Source of the DNA: CALBTQ01 sp036725605
GTDB taxonomy: Bacteria; Lernaellota; Lernaellaia; Lernaellales; Lernaellaceae
Assembly: GCA_036725605.1 (NCBI GenBank)
Contig: DAIMDW010000002.1
Location: forward strand, 185,229 to 249,228
Direction of reading: 5' to 3'
Length of the DNA: 64,000 nucleotides
The notes under the pieces were generated by a model. That model had not been told where the DNA came from and did no database searches. It was given only the letters and a program-made list of their open reading frames with translations. The position numbers and the translations under genes were made by a program. Shown piece by piece: positions 42,711 through 51,649 of the stretch. Numbering within the stretch: position 1 is the stretch's first letter; each line of letters begins with the position of its first letter.

Positions 42711-44237
42711 GTGAAGAAACTAAACCTCGAAACCAAAGTCGGCATTTTTTTCGTGATCTGCTTTGCCTTGATCGCCGTCATCAGCCTGAAATTGGGCAAT
42801 TACGAAATCGGCGAGACGGGCGGATACGAACTGTCGGCCGTTTTCCCCTCCGCCGCGGGCATCAACGACGAAACCCCCGCCCTGATGGCCGGTTTGCGCG
42901 TCGGCATGGTCACGCGCATGCGGCTGGAACTGGGGCAGGCGCGCATCTTCTTCAAGGTCAAGGCGGAAACCGAAATCCCCGAAGACAGCCGCATCGCCAT
43001 TCAAAGCCGGGGCTTTCTCGGCGCGAAGTATCTGGAAATCACCCCCGGCAAATCGACGGAAATTTTCAAGCCGGGCGATTCGTTCGGCAACGTCGACGTT
43101 TCCGGCGAACTGTCCGGGCTGACCACCCAGGCCGGCGACATCGCCGAGGACCTCAAGGCGATCACCGCCAACCTGCGCAAGATTTTCGGCGGCGACGAAG
43201 GCGAAGAGGGCATCCGCGACATCTTCCTCAATTTGCAGGAGATCTCGCACCGCCTGGCCGGCGCGATGGCCGACAACCAGGAAAACATCAACCGGATCAT
43301 GGTCAACATCGAGCAGCTCACGCGCAACATCGCCATCATGAGCGAGGAAAACCGCAAAGCCGTGTACGAGGCCATGGCGATGATGCCGGCGATCGCCGAG
43401 AACCTGAACAAGATCGCGGGCAACCTGGCGCAGTTGACCACCGACAACAACGAGGAACTCAACCAGGCGGTCCGGGAACTGGCGCAAACCAGCGCCAACC
43501 TCAACCAGGCGATGGAGCACATGGCCTCGATCACGCGCAAGGTCGACGAAGGCGAAGGCACGATCGGCGCGCTGGTCAACGACAGCGAAACGATCGACGA
43601 GATCAGCGACACGCTCGATTCGATCAACGAGTTCGTCGGCCGCGTGCGGCGCCTGCAAACGCACATCGATTACCGCGGCGAATACTGGATCGAGGAAGAG
43701 GAACTCAAGAGCTACATCTCCCTCCGGCTGCAGCCGCGCATGGACAAGTGGTACACGATCAGCGTGGTGGACGATCCCTTCGGGCGCTCGACCAGCAAGA
43801 CGACGCACACGCTCACCACGACCAATCCCGGCCGCGACGACGAGGAAACGGTCGAGGAAATCGAAGAGAAGACCGAAAAACGCGACTCGCTCAAGCTCTC
43901 GGCGACCATCGCCAAACGCTGGCACTTCCTGGTGCTGCGCGGCGGCATTCTCGAGTCGGAGGGCGGCGTCGGGGCCGACACGCTGTTCTTCGACGATCAC
44001 CTGCGTTTCTCCCTTGAGGCCTTTGATTTCGGCGACGACGACAACCCGCGGTTGAAGGCGAACGTCGATTTTCTGTTCCTGGATCACTTCCTGCTCACCG
44101 CCGGCGCGGACGACTTTATTCATCAGGACGTGCTGGACGGTTACGAAGATCCGCGCTGGTTCATCGGCGGCGGGTTGTACTTCCGCGACGACGATATTTC
44201 CACGCTCTTTACGCGCGTGCCGCTGCCCGATTTCTAA
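42711..44237 (+). CDS. MCE/MlaD family protein with coiled coil and beta-rich C-terminal domain
   Basis: A 508-residue protein with a GTG start. One N-terminal membrane helix (about 9-27) is followed by an MCE domain (about 38-115: AVFPSAAGINDETPALMAGLRVGMV, quoted in part) and a long alpha-helical, Asn/Gln-rich coiled coil (about 150-300). The C-terminal 200 residues of alternating strands (LKLSATIAKRWHFLVLRGGILES) resemble an outer-membrane barrel or barrel-docking domain and end in Phe. MCE proteins carry phospholipids between membranes with MlaE/MlaF-type transporters. None is adjacent, so this is an orphan that could itself span the periplasm. Confidence 0.85.
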   Translation: MKKLNLETKVGIFFVICFALIAVISLKLGNYEIGETGGYELSAVFPSAAGINDETPALMAGLRVGMVTRMRLELGQARIFFKVKAETEIPEDSRIAIQSRGFLGAKYLEITPGKSTEIFKPGDSFGNVDVSGELSGLTTQAGDIAEDLKAITANLRKIFGGDEGEEGIRDIFLNLQEISHRLAGAMADNQENINRIMVNIEQLTRNIAIMSEENRKAVYEAMAMMPAIAENLNKIAGNLAQLTTDNNEELNQAVRELAQTSANLNQAMEHMASITRKVDEGEGTIGALVNDSETIDEISDTLDSINEFVGRVRRLQTHIDYRGEYWIEEEELKSYISLRLQPRMDKWYTISVVDDPFGRSTSKTTHTLTTTNPGRDDEETVEEIEEKTEKRDSLKLSATIAKRWHFLVLRGGILESEGGVGADTLFFDDHLRFSLEAFDFGDDDNPRLKANVDFLFLDHFLLTAGADDFIHQDVLDGYEDPRWFIGGGLYFRDDDISTLFTRVPLPDF

Positions 44238-44332
44238 GCCGGCAAGGCTCTGGATTAAGTGCTCTACTATGGTAAGATGCACGCCCTGGGAGTTCATTTT
44301 GCTATCCTAAAATAACGATTGAGGCGCATTCG

Positions 44333-45499
44333 ATGGCAAAGAAGGTAACCGGTCCGACGAAGGACGATAAGAACAACGTTTCCCAACCGAAAAACGGCGC
44401 GGCGAAAAAGACGGCCAAGCGTAACGTAACCTCGGCGCTGGATCTGCCCAGCATCGCCATCCCCGGCGGCATCGTCGCGGGCATCATCCTATTGTGCTAC
44501 ATCCTGGCCACCTATGACACGGCGCTGTTCAAGACCGATCTGGATCATATTCTGATGCTCGTGGCCGGCGGCTGCACGGTGCTGTTTTTCGTGGCGGCGC
44601 CGGTCTATCGCAACGGCAGGCAATTGACCAAGTCGTTCGCCAAGCTGACGGTCGGCGTCGTCGGCCTGTTGACCTTGCTCATCTGCGGCTATGCCCTGTA
44701 CACCGGCGCGAATTTCGGCAAGCCGATCGCCGAGGGCGTCATCCTCGCCGGCGAAAACGACGCGAAGATGGTCTCCTTCAACAGCCCGGGCACGCACTAC
44801 CGCATCTTCCTGCGCGGTTCGTTCCCCGCGTACGATCCGGAAAAGGAAGCGGCCAAGGAAAAGGCGGAGCAGGAAGCGCAAAAACAGCAGCAGACCGCCG
44901 AGGGGAAAAAGCAGGCGACGCCGGCTCCGAAGAAACAACGCACCTTCAAGGTGTCGGGCACCTATGCGATCCAGGTGCGCGCCGCCGACGGCCGCACGGC
45001 GATCACCGATTACTCGGGCACCTTCGAGCAGATGCACACCAAACGCAAGGTCAGCAAACGCGCGCGCGGTTACGTCGACGTGCTTAAAACCTCGGTGCTC
45101 AAACCGCTTAATCTGCCCCAGGCGGGCGAATACCAGTTGCACGTGCTGAGCTTGGGCAGCGAACTGGATCAGCAGGTCGAATACGCCATCTATCGCGACG
45201 TGCAGTATCCCATGCTTGTCGCGCTCATCGGCCTGCTGGCCGCGTTCGTCATGGGCCTGATCGACCACCTGGTCAAGCCGCTGCGCGTGGAAAGCTATTT
45301 CGCGGTGATGACCGGCATGGCCTTCGGCTTCGCCAGCTACTTCAATATGGACGCCGGTCCGATCAGCCCCTTCGGCACGATGGCCATCGACTTGCTGGTC
45401 GGCTGCGTGATGGGCGGCGGTATCGCCTACGTGATCTACGCCGTCGCCGGCAAGGCGTACAGCGCCATCGCCCGGCGCATGAAATGGTCGTTGAACTAG
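44333..45499 (+). CDS. Conserved-looking membrane protein of unknown function
   Basis: A 388-residue protein. A cytoplasmic Lys-rich N-terminus (about 1-40) leads to three helices (about 44-62, 72-88 and 100-118), then a soluble extracytoplasmic domain (about 125-290) containing a charged Ala/Glu/Gln-rich helix (EKEAAKEKAEQEAQKQQQ) and beta strands, then three more helices (about 290-380). The soluble domain (FKVSGTYAIQVRAADGRTAI) resembles a ligand- or stress-sensing sandwich, but I recognise no family. GAGG stands 9 nt before the ATG. It lies between the MCE gene and the M20 peptidase gene (21-bp gap), perhaps in one operon. Confidence 0.7.
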   Translation: MAKKVTGPTKDDKNNVSQPKNGAAKKTAKRNVTSALDLPSIAIPGGIVAGIILLCYILATYDTALFKTDLDHILMLVAGGCTVLFFVAAPVYRNGRQLTKSFAKLTVGVVGLLTLLICGYALYTGANFGKPIAEGVILAGENDAKMVSFNSPGTHYRIFLRGSFPAYDPEKEAAKEKAEQEAQKQQQTAEGKKQATPAPKKQRTFKVSGTYAIQVRAADGRTAITDYSGTFEQMHTKRKVSKRARGYVDVLKTSVLKPLNLPQAGEYQLHVLSLGSELDQQVEYAIYRDVQYPMLVALIGLLAAFVMGLIDHLVKPLRVESYFAVMTGMAFGFASYFNMDAGPISPFGTMAIDLLVGCVMGGGIAYVIYAVAGKAYSAIARRMKWSLN

Positions 45500-45520
45500 C
45501 CAACCGAGAAAGGAACCGAA

Positions 45521-46888
45521 ATGGACGCCCTGTTCAAGGTGGTTGATGACAACCTGGATCGTATCCTCGAAGAATTGAAAACCTTCTTGCGGCTGGAAAG
45601 CATCAGCGCCGATCCGGCCCGTAAACAGGCGACGGCCGACACCGCCGGCTGGCTGGCCGAGCATCTCAAACACATCGGCATGGCGCACGTCGAGGTCTTC
45701 CCGACCGAAGGTCACCCGCTGGTCTTCGCGCATCATCCGGGGCCGGCCGACGCGCCGACCGTGCTGATCTACGGCCATTACGACGTGCAACCGGTCGATC
45801 CGCTCGAACTGTGGACGACCCCGCCCTTCGAACCGACGATCCGCGACGGCAAGATTTACGCCCGCGGCACCACCGACGACAAGGGCCAGCTTTTCGCCCA
45901 CGTCAAAGCGCTGGAAACGCTGCTGCGCGAAAAGGGCGAACTGCCCGTGTCGGTCAAGTTGATCTTCGAAGGCGAAGAGGAAATCGGCTCCGGCGCGCTG
46001 GGCAAATGGCTGCCGGATCACAAAGACCTGCTCACCTGCGATCTGGTCGTCGTCTCCGACAGCAGCATGATCGCCAAAGGCCAGCCGTCGATTCAGTACG
46101 GCCTGCGGGGCCTGGTCTATTTCCAGGTCGAGGTGGAAGGGCCCTCGGGCGACTTGCACTCCGGCAGCTTCGGCGGCGCGGTCGCCAACCCGATCAACGT
46201 GCTCGCCGACATCCTCGCCTCGATGAAGGACGAGAACAACAAAGTCACCCTGCCCGGCTTCTACGACGACGTGCTGCCGCTCACCGACGAGGAACTGGCC
46301 AACTACGACAAGCTGCCCTACGACGAGGCGGAATTCCTCCAGGCCACCGGCGCCGAAGCGACCTTCGGCGAAGCCGGCTTCACCTCGCTGCAGCGCATGT
46401 CGGCGCGCCCGACGTTGGACGCCAACGGCATCTGGGGCGGCTTCCAGGGCGAAGGCGCGAAAACGGTGCTGCCCGCCAAAGCCGGCCTGAAAGTCAGCAT
46501 GCGCCTGGTGCCCAACCAGGATCCGCACAAGATCGCCGATGCTTTCCGCGCGCACATCGCCAAGGTCGCGCCGCCGGCCGCGCGGGTGAAGGTCATCGAA
46601 TTCCACGGCGGCCTGCCGTTCATCTGCCCGCTCGACGAACCGGCGCTGCAGAAGGCCGCGGCCGCGCTCAAGACGGTCTACGGCAAGGATTGCCTGTTCT
46701 CGCGCGAAGGCGGTTCGATCCCGATCGTCGCGGACATCAACGCCGCGCTGCACCAGCCGGTGGTGCTCATGGGCTTTGGCCTCAACAGCGAAAACGCCCA
46801 CGCGCCCAACGAGCATTTCGATCTGGAGAATTTCGTCGGCGCGATCAAAACGAGCCTGACGTACCTGCACTTGCTGGCGGAAAAATAA
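45521..46888 (+). CDS. M20 family dipeptidase/metallopeptidase
   Basis: A 455-residue enzyme. The metal and catalytic residues of M20 are in place: YGHYDVQPVDPL (first metal His and catalytic Asp), GTTDDKGQ (bridging Asp), EGEEEIGS (catalytic and metal Glu), VVSDSSM (Asp) and the late NAHAPNEHF (His). The dimerisation domain lies between about residues 200 and 325. This is the carnosinase/CPG2-like dipeptidase subgroup (COG0624), probably cytoplasmic and used for peptide turnover. AAAGGA precedes the ATG. A terminator follows the stop. Confidence 0.95.
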   Translation: MDALFKVVDDNLDRILEELKTFLRLESISADPARKQATADTAGWLAEHLKHIGMAHVEVFPTEGHPLVFAHHPGPADAPTVLIYGHYDVQPVDPLELWTTPPFEPTIRDGKIYARGTTDDKGQLFAHVKALETLLREKGELPVSVKLIFEGEEEIGSGALGKWLPDHKDLLTCDLVVVSDSSMIAKGQPSIQYGLRGLVYFQVEVEGPSGDLHSGSFGGAVANPINVLADILASMKDENNKVTLPGFYDDVLPLTDEELANYDKLPYDEAEFLQATGAEATFGEAGFTSLQRMSARPTLDANGIWGGFQGEGAKTVLPAKAGLKVSMRLVPNQDPHKIADAFRAHIAKVAPPAARVKVIEFHGGLPFICPLDEPALQKAAAALKTVYGKDCLFSREGGSIPIVADINAALHQPVVLMGFGLNSENAHAPNEHFDLENFVGAIKTSLTYLHLLAEK

Positions 46889-46910
46889 TCGCGGAAAAAT
46901 TGACGATCTG

Positions 46911-46938
46911 AGGGCGGGCCGCGCGGCTCGCCCTTTTT
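46911..46938 (+). terminator. Intrinsic terminator of the M20 peptidase gene
   Basis: A 10-bp stem (AGGGCGGGCC/GGCTCGCCCT with one G-T pair) around GCGC is followed by TTTTT. It sits at the convergent junction with the polysaccharide operon. Confidence 0.85.
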
Positions 46939-47968
46939 ATATGCCCAGGCCCGTCAGCAGCAGCGCCAGTCCGTTGGCCGACGGCGCGACGCCCTGGTGC
47001 ACGCCCAGACGCGGCAGCGCGAACAGATCGGGTTGCCGATCGGCGAAGCCCGCCGCCGTGGTCAGCGCGCCGGCGTAACCGGTGCGGGCGACCAACTGCC
47101 GCAGCGCCGCATTGTGATCGCCGTTGGGATAACAAAACACGGGCGACACCGCGCCGAGATGTTCGACGATCTGCCGCCGGCTCAGTTCCAGTTCGGCGCG
47201 CGCGGTGGACGAGTCGCCTTCGGTAAGAATCACGTGGTTGACCGTGTGGCTGCCGACCTCGAAACCGCCCGGCATCATCTGCCGCAGTTCGTCCCACGTC
47301 ACCAGCTCGCGGCGGGGCGGCAGTTTTTCCTCGGCCAGCTCCTCCATGAACGCGACGACCTCTTCGCGCGCTTCCGGCAATACGTTCTTGCACGCGGCCA
47401 GCGCGGCCTGCACGAAGCGCGGGCGCTTGGGCTGATCGACCAGCAAGGTCATCAGGAATTTCGCCGCCGCCGGCATGCGCTGATCGGGAAAGGCGCGGAT
47501 CAACGATTCGCGGCGCTGCCACATGCCCGCCGCCGACGCGGCCGCGCGCGAAAACCAGAACCGGTGCCGCGTGTCGACCAGGCCGGTGGGCACGAAGATC
47601 GTCGCGGGCAATTCGCGGTTGCGCAACACGGGCAGCGCGTTTTCAAAGTTGTCGAGCCAACCGTCGTCGAAGGTCAGCGCCACCGTACCGTGGGCGATTT
47701 TCTCGCCGGTCAGCAGTTGGCGCAGCAGCGCGGACAGCTTGACGACGCGGCAATGCGCCGCCAGGTAATCGCAATGGTCGGCGAAGGTTTCGCGCGTGAC
47801 GAACATGCCCGGCTCGACCAGATCGAGGTCGTCGTTCGCCGGATCGAGCACGCGATGGTAAGCCAGAATCGCCGCGCTCCCGCCGGTGAGTCGTCCCAGC
47901 GCCGGCGCAAGCCCCAGCCCGCCGATCGTTCCCGCCGCCAGTTTGCGCGCCAGCGATTTCACGCCCAT
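46937..47968 (-). CDS. Polysaccharide deacetylase (NodB domain)
   Basis: A 343-residue protein. The NodB fold shows motif 1 TFDDGW, with the catalytic Asp and a metal Asp, and motif 2 GSHTVNH, with two metal His; the start of the domain reads AILAYHRV. CE4 enzymes remove N-acetyl groups from GlcNAc-type sugars of peptidoglycan or exopolysaccharide. No clear signal peptide is seen, only a mildly hydrophobic N-terminus, as in deacetylases of exopolysaccharide/PEP-CTERM loci. It is the last gene of the minus-strand polysaccharide operon and overlaps the DegT gene by 10 nt. Confidence 0.9.
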   Translation of the reverse strand: MGVKSLARKLAAGTIGGLGLAPALGRLTGGSAAILAYHRVLDPANDDLDLVEPGMFVTRETFADHCDYLAAHCRVVKLSALLRQLLTGEKIAHGTVALTFDDGWLDNFENALPVLRNRELPATIFVPTGLVDTRHRFWFSRAAASAAGMWQRRESLIRAFPDQRMPAAAKFLMTLLVDQPKRPRFVQAALAACKNVLPEAREEVVAFMEELAEEKLPPRRELVTWDELRQMMPGGFEVGSHTVNHVILTEGDSSTARAELELSRRQIVEHLGAVSPVFCYPNGDHNAALRQLVARTGYAGALTTAAGFADRQPDLFALPRLGVHQGVAPSANGLALLLTGLGI

Positions 47969-49173
47969 TGGCTCATCCTTTTTCGTCCGAGCAGTTTGGC
48001 GATGGTCCGCGCGATCGTCTCCAGATCCTGCTTGGTCATCCCCTCGACCAGCGGCAGCGCGATCAAGCTTTCGGCTACGCGCTCCGCACCGTCGAAGGGC
48101 GCACCGCGCAGATCCAGATCGCCCTCGATCCCGGGAATCTTGTGCACCGGCTGCGGGTACATCGCGGTCGCGCCGATGCCCGCCGCCTGCAACGCCTCGA
48201 TCAACTCGTCGCGCAACGTCACGTCAATCACCAGCAACGGCCGGCGCAGCCAGGCCGGCACCGCGCCGCTGCGCGCCTTGGGCAGCACGATCGCCTTGCT
48301 CTGCTCCAGAAAACGATCGAGCACCTCGGCCAACTGCCCGCGCCGCTGGTTGATCGCGTCGAGGCGGTCCAGCACCCGCGAGGCCAACGCCGCGCGCGCG
48401 TTGCCCATCGCCGGCGTGGCGAATTGCGGCTCGTACACCGTGCGCCCGACGACCACCCCGGGCATCGCCGAGGCCAGTCCGTACACCGACGGCGACAGCG
48501 CCGCGCCCATCGCCAGGCCCTTCATCGCCGCGAGAATGCCCGGCGGAGCGGGCTCGCCGCGAAACTCGTCGGCCATTTCGTCCATCGCTTTTTGGATCGA
48601 CTCGTCGCGCACCAATGCCGCGCCGCCGCCCAACGCGGTGATGTTCTTGCCGCGCCCGAAACTCAGAATCCCCGCCAGACCGTACCCGCCGACCGGAAAA
48701 CCGCGTAGCGACGCACCCAGCGCCTGTGCCGCATCGTCGATCATCAGCGCGTCGTGCGCCTCGGCCAGCCCCTGCAGGCGCGTCAGGTCGCCGGGCAAGC
48801 CGAACAGGTTGGGCGACACGACCGCCAGCACGTCTTTCCAATCCAGGCGCGCCAGGCGCTCCAGATCGTAATCGAGCGTGCCGGGCGTGATCTCCGCCGG
48901 GGTAACGATCAATCCCGCGCGCACGATCGCCGCCGGCACCGACCAGCAGGTGTAGGCCGGGACGATCACCCGCTTGCGCGCATCGAGCCGGCTGGTCGCG
49001 GTCAACAATGCGGCCAACGCGGCGCGGCCCGAGCCGAACAGGTACACCTTTTCGCTGGGGATGCGTTCGCTCAGCTTGGCGCACAGGTCGTCGGGCGCCG
49101 TCGAGCCCGCGCGCAACGCGGCCCACAGCTCGTCGCCGTGCAGGCGGGTTCCGACCGGCGGCAGTTTGCGCAT
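47959..49173 (-). CDS. DegT/DnrJ/EryC1-type sugar aminotransferase
   Basis: A 404-residue PLP enzyme. SGRAAL near residue 48 contacts the PLP phosphate, the IDDAAQALGA motif carries the ring-binding Asp, and SFGRGKNITALGGG carries Lys176 for the Schiff base. Such enzymes aminate 3- or 4-keto nucleotide sugars, and a 4,6-dehydratase capable of making the keto sugar starts this operon. A strong AAGGAG lies before the ATG. A role in making an amino sugar for the local polysaccharide is a well-supported inference; the exact sugar is unknown. Confidence 0.9.
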   Translation of the reverse strand: MRKLPPVGTRLHGDELWAALRAGSTAPDDLCAKLSERIPSEKVYLFGSGRAALAALLTATSRLDARKRVIVPAYTCWSVPAAIVRAGLIVTPAEITPGTLDYDLERLARLDWKDVLAVVSPNLFGLPGDLTRLQGLAEAHDALMIDDAAQALGASLRGFPVGGYGLAGILSFGRGKNITALGGGAALVRDESIQKAMDEMADEFRGEPAPPGILAAMKGLAMGAALSPSVYGLASAMPGVVVGRTVYEPQFATPAMGNARAALASRVLDRLDAINQRRGQLAEVLDRFLEQSKAIVLPKARSGAVPAWLRRPLLVIDVTLRDELIEALQAAGIGATAMYPQPVHKIPGIEGDLDLRGAPFDGAERVAESLIALPLVEGMTKQDLETIARTIAKLLGRKRMSQWA

Positions 49174-49181
49174 GGCTCTCC

Positions 49182-50216
49182 TTACGGCAAATCGCGCGCA
49201 ATCATCGGCCCGGCCAGGCGGGTCAGCCAGACCGGCAGCTTTCGCCAGAGGCGAATCGCGCGTTCGAATTTGGGATTCGTCGTGTTCAGTCCGGGCATTT
49301 GTTCGCGCGTGAGCAGAATGTACTGCCAGTACAACTGCTCCTCGACGCCACCCCAGTACTTCTTGAAGTTATATCCGCCGCCGCCTTTGGTCGAGCGGCC
49401 GAAGTCGATTTTCGTCAGGCCGCGCGCCGCCGCCGCGCGAATCGCCGCCCAGTTCATCGCCGGCACCGGCGCGAAGCGGTTGCCCGCCGGCACGCTGGCC
49501 GACCAGATGAAATAGCAGGTATCGCCGAAGTCGACGGTCAATTTCGCGCCGATCGGCCGCCCCGCGTGCGTCGCGACGGTCACCTGCGCCGCCTCGCCGA
49601 AGGCCCGCAACAGGTTGACGAACCACCGCTTGGGCAGCACCGGCGTACCGTGATTGCGCTGGTTGACGGCGAAGACGCGGTAAAAATCGTCGAGGTGCTC
49701 GCGGCCGAACACGATGCGCACGTCGTTTTTTTCCGCCTTGCGGATTTTGTTGCGCACGTTTTGGTGGATTTGGCTCGTCCAGACGTGCTCCTCGCCGGCG
49801 GCGATGTCCAGAATGTTGGTGACCTTGAATTCGTTGGTCGGCAGGTCGCTTGCGCCGGGCAGCGCGAAGCGATGGCGAAATTCGATGTACTCGCAATTGT
49901 GCGCGGAACCGACGCACCGCGCCTCGTCGAGCAACGCGCGTTGGGTCGGTTCGTCGTCCGCGGCCAGCCCGCCGTAATTGAGGAAGGGCATGCTCACGGC
50001 CATCGTGCCGAAAAAACGCGTCTTGAGCGCGAACAGCGGCAGTACGCCGCGCACGCCGGTTTCGTCCTCGGCCAGCAGGTACAGCGGCCGATGCCCGAAG
50101 GTGCGCGCCACGACCTCGCGCCACGGCAGGGCGTGAAACAGCGTGGCCGACGCGCTGCGCTCGACGAATTGCGTCCAGAGCGCCGTATCGGCCGCGGTCC
50201 ATTCGCGCACGCGCAT
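49182..50216 (-). CDS. FemAB-like GNAT protein of a polysaccharide locus
   Basis: A 344-residue protein made of two GNAT-like halves. The N-terminal half reads ATLFHALPWREVVARTFGH, typical of FemAB-related proteins of exopolysaccharide and PEP-CTERM gene clusters. The C-terminal half has the acyltransferase signature around ATHAGRPIGAKLTVDFGD and ends with YNFKKYWGG (KF/YKxxWG motif, also typical). FemX-type enzymes use aminoacyl-tRNA; this subgroup's substrate is not established. ATG 50216 overlaps the Wzy stop (TGATG), so the two are translationally coupled. Confidence 0.87.
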   Translation of the reverse strand: MRVREWTAADTALWTQFVERSASATLFHALPWREVVARTFGHRPLYLLAEDETGVRGVLPLFALKTRFFGTMAVSMPFLNYGGLAADDEPTQRALLDEARCVGSAHNCEYIEFRHRFALPGASDLPTNEFKVTNILDIAAGEEHVWTSQIHQNVRNKIRKAEKNDVRIVFGREHLDDFYRVFAVNQRNHGTPVLPKRWFVNLLRAFGEAAQVTVATHAGRPIGAKLTVDFGDTCYFIWSASVPAGNRFAPVPAMNWAAIRAAAARGLTKIDFGRSTKGGGGYNFKKYWGGVEEQLYWQYILLTREQMPGLNTTNPKFERAIRLWRKLPVWLTRLAGPMIARDLP

Positions 50217-51649
50217 CAAAATTCCTCCACCTCTTCGATCACCGGCAGTTCCAGCCGCGAATACCTGGCCATCCGCTCCACACAGGCCGTGACCATCACC
50301 AGCACGTACAGATGCGGATAATAGGCGACCGACAGAAACGCGCCGCTGACCGCCCAGCCCACCAGGCTGCCGATGACCGCCGCGCGCGCCGCATGAAACA
50401 GTTGATCGTCGCGGCGATCGTCCAAATGAATGAAGCGCAAGCGCCGCATCGAGCGGAACAGCACCACCGCCAGACCGAAGATGGCGAAAATGCCCGCCAT
50501 GCCCATCTCGCCGAGCACCTGAAAATACACGCTGTGCGCCTCGCGCCAGTTGGCGGCGATGGCGGTGGGCGGTTTGTATTGCATGCCGTAGGCGACCGAA
50601 AACGCGCCCGCGCCGACGCCGAAAAACGGATGATCCGCGAACATGCGCACACCCGCGCCCCAGGCGTCCAGACGGCCCAGCGCGCTTTCGTCCTCGTCGT
50701 AATCCTTGATGCTGGTGATGCGGTCGACGAACTCGTCGGGCGCGAAGGCCAGCACGCCGATGATGATCAAAAAGACGGCCACCACCGCCAGCGAAATGCC
50801 CAGCACATATTTGCGCGAACGCAGCACCCACACGACGTACAGCGCGAGGATCAACGCGATCATGCCCAGCAGGCCGCCACGTGAGAAGGTGACGGCCACC
50901 GCGACGATGCCGATCAACACGCCGAACAGCAAAATCATCCGCCAGATACGGCTGCGCGCCAACGAAATGAACATGATCGTCCAGGGCAAGATGACGTTCT
51001 GCGCCAGCGCGAAATCGTTGCCGTCGCCCAGAAACCCGCCGATAATTCCGCCCGAACCGCCGTTATCGACGCGCGTGTCGGGCATGGCGAAAAAGCGTAC
51101 GACCAGCACCGTCGAGAGCACGATGAAGATCAAAATCAACGTGGTCATGAAGGCGCGCAAACGCGGCGCCGATTCCACCATGTGCACGATGAGGTAGGTC
51201 ATGAACACGACGCGCAACGTGTCGGTCAGGCGCGTCATGGTCAGCGATTTGTAAAAGCTGCCGGGCATCGAAACGACAATGGCGACCAACACCAGTCCCA
51301 TGAAAATCATCGGCGTGGTGATGATCGGCTTGACCACGCGGTAAACCAGCATCTGCAGTAAAAAAGCGGCGGTCAGCAACGCCACGCCCAACAGCGTCAG
51401 GCGCAGCGGCTCGAGCTGCGGCAGCAGATCGCCCGGGCGCACATACAGCAGGAACAAATAAAGCAGCACGCCGTAAAACGGCTTGGACAACACCGCCCCG
51501 GCGACGAAGACCGCCAGTAAACCGGCGATGATGAACAGCGGATCGACCTTCAACAAGACCAAACCGATCAGGCCGCAACCGAAGATGATCAACACGAACG
51601 GCGCGAATTTCCCGAGCCTACGCCATGCCATTTCGAACAGCGCCATCAT
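50216..51649 (-). CDS. O-antigen ligase/polymerase family protein (Wzy/WaaL-like)
   Basis: A 477-residue polytopic protein with about 12 helices and the characteristic large periplasmic loop in the Wzy_C region (FGVGAGAFSVAYGMQY; then NWREAHSVYFQVLGEMG with the conserved E/R-x-H-x3-Q-L-E pattern). Members polymerise or ligate polyprenyl-linked glycans at the outer face. The locus has one Wzx and one Wzy-like protein, so the polymerase role is favoured. ATG 51649 overlaps the flippase stop (ATGA). GGAAAGGA lies upstream. Confidence 0.9.
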   Translation of the reverse strand: MMALFEMAWRRLGKFAPFVLIIFGCGLIGLVLLKVDPLFIIAGLLAVFVAGAVLSKPFYGVLLYLFLLYVRPGDLLPQLEPLRLTLLGVALLTAAFLLQMLVYRVVKPIITTPMIFMGLVLVAIVVSMPGSFYKSLTMTRLTDTLRVVFMTYLIVHMVESAPRLRAFMTTLILIFIVLSTVLVVRFFAMPDTRVDNGGSGGIIGGFLGDGNDFALAQNVILPWTIMFISLARSRIWRMILLFGVLIGIVAVAVTFSRGGLLGMIALILALYVVWVLRSRKYVLGISLAVVAVFLIIIGVLAFAPDEFVDRITSIKDYDEDESALGRLDAWGAGVRMFADHPFFGVGAGAFSVAYGMQYKPPTAIAANWREAHSVYFQVLGEMGMAGIFAIFGLAVVLFRSMRRLRFIHLDDRRDDQLFHAARAAVIGSLVGWAVSGAFLSVAYYPHLYVLVMVTACVERMARYSRLELPVIEEVEEF

